Below are positions 15,899-24,210 of a DNA stretch of 64,000 bases, piece after piece; positions within the stretch are counted from its first letter, which is position 1; the number at the start of each line of letters is the position of its first letter. Source of the stretch: Nocardioides rotundus (GTDB taxonomy: Bacteria; Actinomycetota; Actinomycetes; Propionibacteriales; Nocardioidaceae); contig NZ_CP082922.1 in the NCBI RefSeq assembly GCF_019931675.1, forward strand, positions 2,247,001-2,311,000. Reading direction: 5' to 3'. The translations under genes were made by a program, and so were the position numbers. The notes under the pieces were generated by a model. It was not told the DNA's origin, searched no databases, and was given only the letters and a program-made list of their open reading frames with translations.

Positions 15899-17988
15899 CC
15901 GACGCCACCTTGCGCCGGATCCGGATCGGCATCGACACCGGCGGCACCTTCACCGACGTGGTCGCCTTCGACGAGGACACCGGTGCGCTGGTCAGCACCA
16001 AGACCCCGTCCACGCCCAGCGACCCCGCGGACGGCTTCCTCGCCGGAGTGCGCAAGGTGCTCGGCCTGCTGGACGCCACCGGCGACGACATCACCGCGGT
16101 CTGCCACGGCACCACGGTCGCGACCAACCAGCTGCTCGAGGGCAGCGTCGGCGAGCTCGGGTTCATCACCACCGAGGGCTACGAGTTCATTCTGGAGATC
16201 GCCCGTCAGGCCGTCCCCGACGGCTACGGGAACTCCTACTTCTGGGTCAAGCCGCCGCGGATCGTGCCGGCCGACCGGGTGCGCACCGTCGCCGGCCGGA
16301 TGGACTTCGAGGGCAAGGAGGTGCGCCCCTTCGACGAGGCCGAGGCGGTCGAGGTGGCCCGCTGGTTCCGGGAGCGCGGGATCGACACGATCGGAGTGTG
16401 CTTCCTGCACTCCTACGCCGAGGACGACCACGAGCGACGGATGCTGGAGGTGCTGCGGCGCGAGCACCCCGACGCGGTGGTGTCGCTGTCGAGCGAGGTG
16501 CTGCGGGAGTACCGCGAGTACGAGCGCTCGATGACCACCCTGGTCGACGCGGCGGTCAAGCCGAAGGTGTCCCGCTATGTCGGCAACATCCACGCCCGGC
16601 TGGCCGGCGAGCTGGGGCGGGAGGACGCCGCGTTCTACATCATGAAGTCCAACGGCGGGGTGCTCAGCGCCGAGGAGGTCGTACACCAGCCGATCACCAC
16701 GGTGCTGTCCGGTCCCGCCGCGGGTGCGCTCGGCGCCGGGCTGATCGCCCAGCGGGCCGGCTTCCCCCGGGTGCTCACCTGCGACGGCGGCGGCACCTCC
16801 ACCGACGTCAGCGTCGTGCTCGACGGGGAGCCGACGCTCACCACCGAGGGCAGTGTCGGCGCGTTCCCGTCGAAGATCCCGATGATCGACGTGGTCACCG
16901 TCGGCGCCGGCGGCGGCTCGGTCGCGTGGATCTCCCCCGAGGGCACGCTCAAGGTCGGGCCCCGCTCGGCCGGGGCGGACCCGGGGCCGCTCTGCTACGC
17001 CCAGGGCGGCACCGAGCCGACGATCACCGACGCGCACCTGCTGCTCGGCCGGATCCCGCCGCACCTCCTCGGCGGCGAGATCCCGCTGGACGCCGACGCC
17101 GCCCGCACCGGGATCGAGCAGCTGGCGGCGCGGCTGGAGCTGGACCCGGTGCACTGCGCGGCGGGCATCCTGGAGATCTCGGCGTGGAACCAGGCCAATG
17201 CGCTGCGCCAGGTCAGCGTCCAGCGGGGGCTCGACGTCCGCGACTTCATGCTCGCGACCTTCGGCGGCTCCGGCTCCCTCTTGGCCTGTCGGCTGGTCGA
17301 CGTCCTCGACCTCGGCGGTGTGGTGGTGCCGCCCGATCCGGGCAACGTGTCGGCGTTCGGGCTGCTCACCGTGGACGTGAAGAACGACTATGTGCAGACC
17401 TCGGTCGCGCGCCACGACGGGCTGGACCTCGGCGCCGTGCGAGCGACGTACGACGACCTCACCCAGCGCGCCGCACAGGCCCTCGAGCGCGAGGGCTTCC
17501 CGAGCACGGCGCACCGGTTCGTCCGCACCGCCGACCTGCGCTACCTCGGCCAGGCCTACGAGGTGCGGGTGACCGCGCCCGACGGCGAGGTCGACGAGGC
17601 GTTCGCCACCGCGGTCGCGGACGCCTTCCACGACCAGCACCGCGCGCTCTACGGCTACGACTTCCGCGGGGACCCGCACCAGCACGTCGAGTGGGTGAAC
17701 CTCCGGGTGACCGGGGTCGGGCCGATCACCCGGCCCGACGTACGCACCATCGCGCCCCGCGAGACCGGGGCGCCGGAGCCGAGCGGGCGACGACCGGTCT
17801 GCTTCGTCGCCGAGGAGGGGTACGTCGACACCCCGATCCTCTGGCGTCCCGACCTGGCCGCCGGCGACACGGTGAGCGGGCCGTGCGTGATCGAGGAGTT
17901 CGGATCGACCGTCCCGGTCCACCCGGGCTTCGTCGCATGCGTCGACGAGCACGCCAACCTCGTCATCACCCGGGAGGAGCGAGCATGA
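15895..17988 (+). CDS. Hydantoinase/oxoprolinase family protein, HyuA-type subunit
   Basis: 697-residue HyuA-type subunit. The actin-like ATPase fold is shown by IGIDTGGTFTDVVAFDE (about residues 10-26), VCHGTTVATNQLLEG, SGPAAGALGAG and the second phosphate loop CDGGGTSTDVSVV. Enzymes with this alpha subunit plus HyuB use ATP to open cyclic amides (5-oxoproline, N-methylhydantoin) or to carboxylate ketones. In this operon an ATP-dependent opening of a ring such as 5-methylbarbiturate or a hydantoin is plausible, but the step is not assigned. There is no third acetone-carboxylase-type gamma gene nearby, which argues against a carboxylase. It overlaps amidase and hyuB-like genes by four bases each. 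Confidence 0.88.
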   Translation: MTDATLRRIRIGIDTGGTFTDVVAFDEDTGALVSTKTPSTPSDPADGFLAGVRKVLGLLDATGDDITAVCHGTTVATNQLLEGSVGELGFITTEGYEFILEIARQAVPDGYGNSYFWVKPPRIVPADRVRTVAGRMDFEGKEVRPFDEAEAVEVARWFRERGIDTIGVCFLHSYAEDDHERRMLEVLRREHPDAVVSLSSEVLREYREYERSMTTLVDAAVKPKVSRYVGNIHARLAGELGREDAAFYIMKSNGGVLSAEEVVHQPITTVLSGPAAGALGAGLIAQRAGFPRVLTCDGGGTSTDVSVVLDGEPTLTTEGSVGAFPSKIPMIDVVTVGAGGGSVAWISPEGTLKVGPRSAGADPGPLCYAQGGTEPTITDAHLLLGRIPPHLLGGEIPLDADAARTGIEQLAARLELDPVHCAAGILEISAWNQANALRQVSVQRGLDVRDFMLATFGGSGSLLACRLVDVLDLGGVVVPPDPGNVSAFGLLTVDVKNDYVQTSVARHDGLDLGAVRATYDDLTQRAAQALEREGFPSTAHRFVRTADLRYLGQAYEVRVTAPDGEVDEAFATAVADAFHDQHRALYGYDFRGDPHQHVEWVNLRVTGVGPITRPDVRTIAPRETGAPEPSGRRPVCFVAEEGYVDTPILWRPDLAAGDTVSGPCVIEEFGSTVPVHPGFVACVDEHANLVITREERA

Positions 17989-19892
17989 TCGTCAACCCCG
18001 CCGGCCTGCCGACCGACTACGAGCACGGCGAACGCCTGACCCCCGAAGGCACGAGCGTCGACCCGATCCTGGTCGAGATCGTCCAGGGCACGCTGTCCAG
18101 CGTGGAGATGGAGGTCGAGACCGCGATCGCCAGGACCAGCCGCTCCCCCATGATCCGCGACGCCCACGACTTCCGTGCCGGCATCCACGACCGGCAGCTG
18201 CGCAAGCTCACCGGGCGTTCCTACTCCGCGCTCGTGCACCCGATCGTGCGGGACTTCCCGCTCGAGGAGATGCGCGAGGGGGACGTGTTCTTCCACAACG
18301 ACGTCTACGAGTCCGAGGGTGGCATCGGGCACCTGCCCGACCTGTGCGTGACGGTGCCGGTCTTCCACGACGGCCGGGTGGTGGCGTTCGTGCAGGCCTT
18401 CGGTCACCACGACGACATCGGCGGCGCGGCGCCCGGCTCGATGCCGTCGGCGGCGACCAGCGTCTACCAGGAGGGGCTGGCCGTCCCGCCGATCCGGCTG
18501 TGGGACGCGGGCGAGCCGAACCGGGCGGCGCTGCGGATCATGACCCGCAACTCCCGGATGCCCGACAGCCTCGCCGCCGACCTGGACGCGGAGTGCTCGG
18601 CCTGCCTGATGGGCGCGCGCCGGCTGGGGGAGCTGTTCGAGCGCTACGGCCGCGAGCAGGTCGAGGCCGCGTTCGACACGATCCTGGACCAGACCACCGA
18701 GACCTACCGCCGCGAGATCCTCTCCCGGATCCCCGACGGCACCTACGTCTGGGAGGACTACGCCGAGCACGACGGCGTGGACGAGCCCCGCCTGCACACC
18801 CAGCGGATCACCCTGACCAAGACCAGCGAGCCCCGGCTGGTCATCGACTTCACCGGCACCGCTCCGCAGGCCAAGGGACCGATCAACCACTGCGGCGACT
18901 ACGTCGGCGGCAACTTCCTGAAGAAGTGGCTGGCCCCGATCCTGCGCAATCTCGCCGACACCCCGGAGCGGATGGCGCAGCTGGACGTCAACGAGGGCGT
19001 GGTCCCCCTCATCGAGATGCGCTTCCCGGAGAAGGGCACGCTGCTCACGCCCATCCATCCGGCGCCGACCAACGCACGGACGTTCGTCATCCTGCGGCTG
19101 CTCGGGGTGCTGGCCGGCGTGGTGGCGAAGGCGGTCGACGGCAGGATGCCCGCGGACCAGGAGACCATCCGCTACACCGGGGTGTACGGCGACGACGCCG
19201 ACGGCAACCCCTATCTCATGCGGGAGGTGCTCGGCGGCGGCTCCGGCGGGCGCTACTACGCCGACGGCGAGGACACCATCCACGTGGTCCCCGACAGCCG
19301 CAACCTGCCCACCGAGTTCACCGAGAGCCGCTTCCCGTTCCGGGTCGAGCGGCTCGGGCTCGCCGTCGACTCCGGCGGGCCGGGCCGGCACCGCGGCGGC
19401 CTGGGGTATGAGAAGCACATCCGGATGCTGCGCGACGCGCACTTCATGTCCATCGCCGACCGGTCGATCCTCTCCTGCTGGGGCGTCAAGGGCGGACGTG
19501 CCGGCCGCCCGTTCGAGGTGACGATCGACCTCGGCGGTCCCGACGAGCGGGTCGTCGACGCGCTCGCCGACGCCGAATCGGTCCGCTCGGGTCAGGTGAT
19601 CCGGATCCGCACCACCGGAGGCGGCGGTTGGGGCGACCCCCTGGAGCGGCCGTACGACGAGGTGGCCCGCGACGTCGCCTGGGGCAAGGTGTCGGTCGAG
19701 GGGGCCCGCGAGGACTACGGCGCGGTCGTGTCGGGGAGCCGCGAGTCGGTGACCGTCGACGAGGCCGCCTCCGACGCCCTGCGCTCGGAGCTGGTGACGG
19801 CCCGCGAGCCGGACCGGCCCTTCTTCGACCGCGGTCCCGGCTATGCGCAGCTCTCGGGCGGCGCGGCCGCCGCGGAGGTGGACTTCCTGTGA
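17985..19892 (+). CDS. Hydantoinase B/oxoprolinase family protein, HyuB-type subunit
   Basis: 635-residue HyuB-type partner of the preceding gene. Family features: VDPILVEIVQGTLSSVEMEVE (opening), SYSALVHP, GDVFFHNDVYESEGGIGHLPD, FGHHDDIGGAAPGSMPSAAT (the conserved His-rich loop with probable metal ligands), LVIDFTGTAPQAKGPINH, and the glycine-rich C-terminal TTGGGGWGDPLERP. These match ATP-dependent hydantoinases and acetophenone/acetone carboxylase beta subunits. Together with HyuA it forms one complete enzyme. Start ATG at 17985 overlaps the HyuA stop; the TGA overlaps the carbamate kinase GTG. The substrate is unknown; placement between amidase and carbamate kinase indicates a role in the same nitrogen-compound pathway. 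Confidence 0.88.
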   Translation: MIVNPAGLPTDYEHGERLTPEGTSVDPILVEIVQGTLSSVEMEVETAIARTSRSPMIRDAHDFRAGIHDRQLRKLTGRSYSALVHPIVRDFPLEEMREGDVFFHNDVYESEGGIGHLPDLCVTVPVFHDGRVVAFVQAFGHHDDIGGAAPGSMPSAATSVYQEGLAVPPIRLWDAGEPNRAALRIMTRNSRMPDSLAADLDAECSACLMGARRLGELFERYGREQVEAAFDTILDQTTETYRREILSRIPDGTYVWEDYAEHDGVDEPRLHTQRITLTKTSEPRLVIDFTGTAPQAKGPINHCGDYVGGNFLKKWLAPILRNLADTPERMAQLDVNEGVVPLIEMRFPEKGTLLTPIHPAPTNARTFVILRLLGVLAGVVAKAVDGRMPADQETIRYTGVYGDDADGNPYLMREVLGGGSGGRYYADGEDTIHVVPDSRNLPTEFTESRFPFRVERLGLAVDSGGPGRHRGGLGYEKHIRMLRDAHFMSIADRSILSCWGVKGGRAGRPFEVTIDLGGPDERVVDALADAESVRSGQVIRIRTTGGGGWGDPLERPYDEVARDVAWGKVSVEGAREDYGAVVSGSRESVTVDEAASDALRSELVTAREPDRPFFDRGPGYAQLSGGAAAAEVDFL

Positions 19893-20836
19893 GGTCGCGC
19901 GTGGTGGTGGCGCTCGGCGGCAACGCGATGACGGCTCCGGACGGGACGGCCCGCCCGGAGGACCAGCAGCGCGCCGTCGGCGTCGCCGCCGCGGCGATCG
20001 CGGACCTGCTGACCGGGCCAGACCCCGTGGACGTGGTCATCACCCACGGCAACGGCCCGCAGGTCGGCAACCTGCTGGTGAAGAACGAGCTTGCCGCGCA
20101 CGTCGTGCCCCCGGTGCCGCTGGACTGGTGCAGCGCCCAGACCCAGGCCACCATCGGAACGCTGCTGATGGACGCCCTGGACCGCGAGCTCGCCGAGCGC
20201 GGCGACCCCCGCCGTACGGCGACCCTGGTCACCCGCACCCTGGTCTCCCCCGACGACCCGCACCTGCGGTCCCCCTCCAAGCCGATCGGGCGCTGGCTCT
20301 CGGCCGAGGAGGCGCGGCCGATGATCGAGCACGGCGAGACCTGGCGCGACCTCGGCGAGCGGGGCTGGCGCCGGGTGGTCGCGTCCCCCGAGCCGCTGGA
20401 GATCATCGACGCCCCGGCCGTCGGCACCCTGGTGGAGGCCGGCTACGTCGTGGTGGCCGCCGGTGGCGGCGGCATCCCGACCGTCCGGGACCCCGACGGC
20501 ACCCTGCACGGGGTGGAGGCGGTGATCGACAAGGACCTCGGCGCCGCCCTGCTCGCGCAGACGCTCGACGCGGACGCCCTGGTGATCGCCACCGACGTCC
20601 CGCACGTGGTGCTCGGCTACGGCACCGACTCCGCCCGGCCCCTGGAGCGGGTCACGCTGAGCGAGATGGAGTCCCACGCCGCCGCGGGCGAGTTCGCCGA
20701 GGGGTCCATGGGGCCCAAGGTCGACGCGATCTGTCGCTTCGTCCGGCAGCAACGCAGGCCCGCCACGATCACCGACCTCGAGCACATCCGCGACGCCGTG
20801 ACCGGCTCCGGCGGCACCACCGTGGTGCCCGGCTGA
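19889..20836 (+). CDS. Carbamate kinase
   Basis: 315-residue amino-acid-kinase-fold enzyme that converts carbamoyl phosphate and ADP to ATP, CO2 and ammonia. Signatures: VVALGGNAM at the N-terminus, ITHGNGPQVGNLL (about residues 50-62), PLDWCSAQTQATIGTLL, VVAAGGGGIPTV and the C-terminal EGSMGPKVDAICRFV. The GTG at 19889 overlaps the HyuB stop (GTGA) and starts the domain directly; longer in-frame starts would lie inside hyuB. No arginine deiminase genes are near, so carbamoyl phosphate must come from elsewhere; the divergent FdrA/DUF1116/DUF2877 operon is the obvious source, as in the E. coli allantoin cluster where AllK follows AllFGH. Confidence 0.93.
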   Translation: MRSRVVVALGGNAMTAPDGTARPEDQQRAVGVAAAAIADLLTGPDPVDVVITHGNGPQVGNLLVKNELAAHVVPPVPLDWCSAQTQATIGTLLMDALDRELAERGDPRRTATLVTRTLVSPDDPHLRSPSKPIGRWLSAEEARPMIEHGETWRDLGERGWRRVVASPEPLEIIDAPAVGTLVEAGYVVVAAGGGGIPTVRDPDGTLHGVEAVIDKDLGAALLAQTLDADALVIATDVPHVVLGYGTDSARPLERVTLSEMESHAAAGEFAEGSMGPKVDAICRFVRQQRRPATITDLEHIRDAVTGSGGTTVVPG

Positions 20837-20869
20837 CCGACGTACTCCCACCGAAAGAGAGGACCGCAC

Positions 20870-22006
20870 ATGCCCAGCGCGATCGAAGTACGCAAGGTTC
20901 CGATCCACTCCGTGGCCGACGCCTCCGAGCTGACCCGGCTCCTGGACGACGGCGTGATGGCCGCGGACCGGGTGATCGCCATCATCGGCAAGACCGAGGG
21001 GAACGGCGGCGTCAACGACTACACCCGGATCATCGCCGACCGGGCCTTCCGGGAGGCCCTCGTCGCCGCCGGCGCGCCCGAGGAGCAGGTCAGGGAGATC
21101 CCGATCGTCTGGTCGGGCGGCACCGACGGGGTGATCAGCCCGCACGCGACCATCTTCGCCACCACCGAGGTCCCCGAGGACGACCCGAGCCGCGAGGAGC
21201 AGCGGCTGACCGCGGGCTTCGCGATGAGCGAGCGGCTGCTGCCCGAGGACATCGGCCGCACCGCGATGATCGAGAAGGTCGCCGACGCGGTGCGGGTCGC
21301 GATGGAGCGCGCCGGGATCACCGACCCCGCCGACGTGCACTACGTGCAGACCAAGACGCCGCTGCTGACCATCCACACCATCCGGGACGCGAAGTCGCGC
21401 GGCAAGACCGTGTGGACCGAGCACACGCACGAGTCGATGGACCTCTCCAACGGGTGTACGGCGCTCGGCGTCGCCGTGGCGCTCGGCGAGATCGACATGC
21501 CCACCGACGCCGACGTGATGCACAACCGGGAGCTCTACTCCGCGGTGGCCTCCTGCTCCTCCGGCGTCGAGCTGGACCAGGCACAGGTCGTGGTGGTCGG
21601 CAACGCCACCGGGGTCGGCGGGCGCTACCGGATCGGGCACTCGGTGATGGAGGACGCCCTGGACGCCGAGGGGGTGTGGACCGCGATCAGGGAGGCCGGG
21701 CTGGACCTGCCGGACCGTCCTCGCAGCAGCGACCTGGACGGCCGTCTGGTCAACGTCTTCCTCAAGTGCGAGGCGTCCCAGGACGGCACCGTGCGCGGGC
21801 GGCGCAACGCGATGCTGGACGACTCCGACGTGCACTGGCACCGGCAGATCAAGTCCTGCGTCGGCGGGGTCACGGCCGCCGTCACGGGCGACCCGGCGGT
21901 CTTCGTGTCGGTCTCGGCGGCCCACCAGGGCCCCGAGGGCGGCGGGCCGGTCGCGGCCATCGTCGATCTGGGCGACGAGCCGACGGGCTACCGCTGGGAG
22001 GGATGA
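20870..22006 (+). CDS. Ring-opening amidohydrolase, probable barbiturase
   Basis: 378-residue member of the rare cyanuric acid hydrolase/barbiturase family (toblerone fold: three similar domains in one chain). Each third supplies a Lys-Ser pair: Lys41 with Ser82 ([15 protein letters not shown]), Lys162 with Ser230 ([15 protein letters not shown]), and Lys299 with Ser349 ([19 protein letters not shown]). It opens barbiturate to ureidomalonate, or cyanurate to carboxybiuret. Barbiturate is favoured because a uracil-type permease and a Mo hydroxylase share its operon and no biuret hydrolase is present. Unlike its neighbours it does not overlap the preceding gene: a 33-base gap with GAAAGAGAGGA gives it its own ribosome binding site. 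Confidence 0.9.
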   Translation: MPSAIEVRKVPIHSVADASELTRLLDDGVMAADRVIAIIGKTEGNGGVNDYTRIIADRAFREALVAAGAPEEQVREIPIVWSGGTDGVISPHATIFATTEVPEDDPSREEQRLTAGFAMSERLLPEDIGRTAMIEKVADAVRVAMERAGITDPADVHYVQTKTPLLTIHTIRDAKSRGKTVWTEHTHESMDLSNGCTALGVAVALGEIDMPTDADVMHNRELYSAVASCSSGVELDQAQVVVVGNATGVGGRYRIGHSVMEDALDAEGVWTAIREAGLDLPDRPRSSDLDGRLVNVFLKCEASQDGTVRGRRNAMLDDSDVHWHRQIKSCVGGVTAAVTGDPAVFVSVSAAHQGPEGGGPVAAIVDLGDEPTGYRWEG

Positions 22007-22019
22007 CCTCTCTGGCAGG

Positions 22020-22553
22020 ATGCCGCGCGTGCACCTGTTCCACATCGCCACCCGCGCCGACTGGGAGGCCGCCCGCCAGGCGGGCTCCTACACCACGTCG
22101 ACGCGGGGACGGACCCTCGAGGACGAGGGGTTCATCCACGCGGCCCACCGCGAGCAGGTGCCGACGGTCTTCCGCCGCTTCTACCGCGACGCCGGGGAGC
22201 CGCTGGTGCTGCTCAGCATCGACACCGACCGGCTCACCTCGCCCTGGGCCGAGGAGCAGGTGGGCGAGGAGCGGTGGCCGCACATCCGCGGGCCGCTAAA
22301 CGTCCAGGCCGTGCGGCACGTGAGCCCGCTCAACCGGCGCGGGGGCAGCGAGTCCTTCACCTCGCTGTTCCTCAAGGAGATGGTCGGCCGGATCATGCTG
22401 GCCCTCCTGGTGATGGCGCTGATGACGATCGGCGTCTTCGTCGGCGAGCGGGAGCTCACCACCGACTGGGGAGCCCTCATCGGCGCCAGCATCGGGCTGG
22501 TCGTGGGGGTCGCGGCGGTCGTGCTGATCGTTCGGCTTCGCCGCCGGTCCTAG
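22020..22553 (+). CDS. DUF952 domain protein with two C-terminal membrane helices
   Basis: 177-residue protein. Residues about 5-100 are a DUF952 domain (VHLFHIATRADWEAARQAGS, EGFIHAAHREQVPTV, VLLSIDTDRL), a small fold usually found alone, of unknown or ADP-ribosyltransferase-like function. Two hydrophobic helices follow (MLALLVMALMTIGVFVG and GALIGASIGLVVGVAAVVLIV), ending in Arg-Leu-Arg-Arg-Arg, so the domain is anchored at the membrane. A GTG at 22029 (reading VHLFHIA) is an alternative start, with CAGGAT at a leaderless distance. The stop TAG shares bases with the stop of the convergent oxidase gene. No link to the catabolic island is evident. Confidence 0.8.
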   Translation: MPRVHLFHIATRADWEAARQAGSYTTSTRGRTLEDEGFIHAAHREQVPTVFRRFYRDAGEPLVLLSIDTDRLTSPWAEEQVGEERWPHIRGPLNVQAVRHVSPLNRRGGSESFTSLFLKEMVGRIMLALLVMALMTIGVFVGERELTTDWGALIGASIGLVVGVAAVVLIVRLRRRS

Positions 22554-23440
22554 CCGACGAGCTCGGCCACCTCGTCGGCGCAGCCCCAGGAGAGGGTCAC
22601 GCCGGCGCCGCCATGGCCGTAGCAGTGCACCACGTCGCCGACCCGCTCCACCCGCACCTCGGGACGCGCCGGGCGCAGGCCGACCTTGTGCCGCAGCACC
22701 CGAGCCTCGGCCACCTCGGGCACCAGGCGTGCGGCTCGCCGCAGGATCGCCGCCGCCGTGTCCGGCGAGGGGGTACGGCTCCAGTCGCCGCGCTCCTCGG
22801 TGCCGCCGACGACGACCTCGCGGCCGCGCGGGACGACGTACGTCGGGCCCGCCTCGTCCAGCCACCACTCCTCCAGGCCCCACTGCTCGACGTAGACGAC
22901 CTGGCCGCGCACCGGCTGCACCGAGTCGTCCGAGCCCAGCAGGCGGGCGCCGATGCCCGCGCAGTCGACCACCCGGCCCTGGGGCAGGCTGGACAGGTTC
23001 ATCCGGGTGATCGTGCCGCCCAGCTGCTCGACGCGGGAGGTCAGCCAGCGCAGGTAGACCGGCATGTCCACCACCGGAGCCGTGAAGGACCAGGCGGCCG
23101 GCCACCCGGGCACCTGCGTGCGCTCCAGGTCGGGCACCGCACCGCCCCACCAGGGCTCCGGTGGCGCGGCCGGATGGACCTCGGTGCCGCGACGCATCGC
23201 GACCCCGGTGGTCTCGTCTGCCGCAAGCTCGGCGAAGGCGCCGTAGCTGCGCTCTCCCCACGCGGCCACCCGCTCCTGCGGGAAGGCGAGGTAGGGGTAC
23301 CAGAGCGCCGCCGCGACCGCGGAGGTCGTCTCCAGCGGCAGGTCGCGGGCCAGGACGTCGACCCGGTGCCCGGCCTCCAGGAGGCGTACGGCGCACGACA
23401 GGCCGACCACGCCGGCGCCGACCACGAGTACCTGACCCAT
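22550..23440 (-). CDS. D-amino-acid oxidase family FAD enzyme
   Basis: 296-residue FAD-dependent oxidase of the DAO family, converting D-amino acids to 2-oxo acids, ammonia and hydrogen peroxide. The dinucleotide-binding motif stands at the very N-terminus (VLVVGAGVVGLSCAVRLLEAGH, from residue 4; Gly-x-Gly-x-x-Gly), followed by TSAVAAALWYPY, the mid-region DCAGIGARLL, and the C-terminal CYGHGGAGVTLSWGCADEV flavin-contact segment. The start at 23440 is chosen because the FAD motif follows at once. It is slightly shorter than typical DAO enzymes of 320-350 residues but has both ends. It is convergent with the DUF952 gene, with a four-base overlap of the two stops. Confidence 0.88.
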   Translation of the reverse strand: MGQVLVVGAGVVGLSCAVRLLEAGHRVDVLARDLPLETTSAVAAALWYPYLAFPQERVAAWGERSYGAFAELAADETTGVAMRRGTEVHPAAPPEPWWGGAVPDLERTQVPGWPAAWSFTAPVVDMPVYLRWLTSRVEQLGGTITRMNLSSLPQGRVVDCAGIGARLLGSDDSVQPVRGQVVYVEQWGLEEWWLDEAGPTYVVPRGREVVVGGTEERGDWSRTPSPDTAAAILRRAARLVPEVAEARVLRHKVGLRPARPEVRVERVGDVVHCYGHGGAGVTLSWGCADEVAELVG

Positions 23441-23460
23441 GGGGTCAGTGTGCCGCAGGC

Positions 23461-23991
23461 TCAGGCGTCGGCGCCGAAGGCGGCCGGAGCGGTGGGGTCC
23501 TCCCCCGCGTCGCTGAGCTCGCGGGCGACGTACTCCTCGATGTCCTCCACGTCGTCGCGGTTGCGCTCGGCGACGGCGAGCAGGTCGCTCATCGTCGCGA
23601 CCTCCTCGACCTGCTCCTTGATGAACCACTGGAGGAACTGCTCGGAGGCGTAGTCGTCGTCCTCGCGGGCGGTCTTGAGCAGCGCGTTGATCTGGCCGGT
23701 GACCTTCTTCTCCTGCTCGAGCGCGAGCCGGACCGGGGCCACGACATCGTCGAACCGCGTCTGCTGCGCCTCGATCGCCGGGATGTCCACGGGCTGGTCG
23801 GTGTCGAGGAGGTACTGGACCATCATCATCGCGTGGTCGCGCTCCTCCATCGCCTGGCGGTTGAAGAACGCGGCCAGCTGCGGCATGGTCTCCGCGTCGT
23901 AGTGGATCGCGCAGGCGAGGTACTGGTTGTGCGCACCCAGCTCGTTCCCGATCTGGGTGTTCAGCTGGGCGGCGAAACGCTCGGTGGGCAC
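23461..23991 (-). CDS. Ferritin
   Basis: 176-residue ferritin-like iron-storage protein. The four-helix bundle carries the ferroxidase-type residues in ELGAHNQYLACAIHY (helix A), AMEERDHAMMMVQYL (helix B, E-x-x-H), and EEQVEEVATMSDLLAV-like helix D. It begins at GTG 23991, preceded by GAGGAGAGA at proper spacing. A 14-base gap separates it from the upstream Cys-rich gene, so the two probably form an operon under the iron box at 24192-24210. In mycobacteria IdeR activates the ferritin gene when iron is plentiful; the same logic is likely here. The heme-ligand arrangement of bacterioferritin is not evident, so the plain ferritin (FtnA/BfrB) assignment is preferred. Confidence 0.9.
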   Translation of the reverse strand: MPTERFAAQLNTQIGNELGAHNQYLACAIHYDAETMPQLAAFFNRQAMEERDHAMMMVQYLLDTDQPVDIPAIEAQQTRFDDVVAPVRLALEQEKKVTGQINALLKTAREDDDYASEQFLQWFIKEQVEEVATMSDLLAVAERNRDDVEDIEEYVARELSDAGEDPTAPAAFGADA

Positions 23992-24005
23992 GTGCTTGTC
24001 TCTCC

Positions 24006-24170
24006 TCAGGCGGCCTTGGACAGCTTCTTGGTCTTGACGAGCTTGCGCTTGTGCACGGTATACCCCGGCGGGAGGGTGCCTTCCTTCAGCATCCGGATGG
24101 GGCAGCGCTTGCAGCGCGGCTTGTCCACGCAGCACTTGCTCTTCGGCAGCTTCACCTTCTTCTTGCCCAC
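24006..24170 (-). CDS. 54-residue Lys/Cys-rich small protein
   Basis: Short frame from GTG 24170 to TGA 24008-24006. It is strongly basic (about 16 Lys plus Arg) with four cysteines at residues 13, 14, 20 and 23 (KCCVDKPRCKRCPIRMLKEG), a probable zinc or iron-sulfur knuckle. The tail is Lys-rich (VHKRKLVKTKKLSKAA). Two facts support it as real: it lies between an iron box and the ferritin gene with only a 14-base gap, and the regular codon use with third-position G/C. I do not recognise a named family. A role in iron handling or as a small regulator is a guess from position. Confidence 0.65.
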   Translation of the reverse strand: MGKKKVKLPKSKCCVDKPRCKRCPIRMLKEGTLPPGYTVHKRKLVKTKKLSKAA

Positions 24171-24191
24171 GCACCGCAGCGTAGCAGCCTT

Positions 24192-24210
24192 TTAGGGTTG
24201 CCTAACCTAA
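24192..24210. promoter_or_regulatory. DtxR/IdeR-type iron box
   Basis: TTAGGGTTGCCTAACCTAA matches the DtxR/IdeR consensus TTAGGTTAGGCTAACCTAA at 16 of 19 positions and is partly palindromic. It ends 22 bases before the GTG of the Cys-rich gene that precedes ferritin, and covers the stop codon of the histidine phosphatase gene. Iron-dependent control of the two genes downstream is the natural reading. Confidence 0.7.

Noticed and set aside
15895..19892. Acetone carboxylase
   Set aside because: HyuA/HyuB subunits are shared by both classes, but the third, small gamma subunit gene of acetone carboxylase is missing.
20870..22006. Cyanuric acid hydrolase (s-triazine degradation)
   Set aside because: Same family, but no biuret or allophanate hydrolase is near and the operon context fits barbiturate; cannot be fully excluded from sequence.
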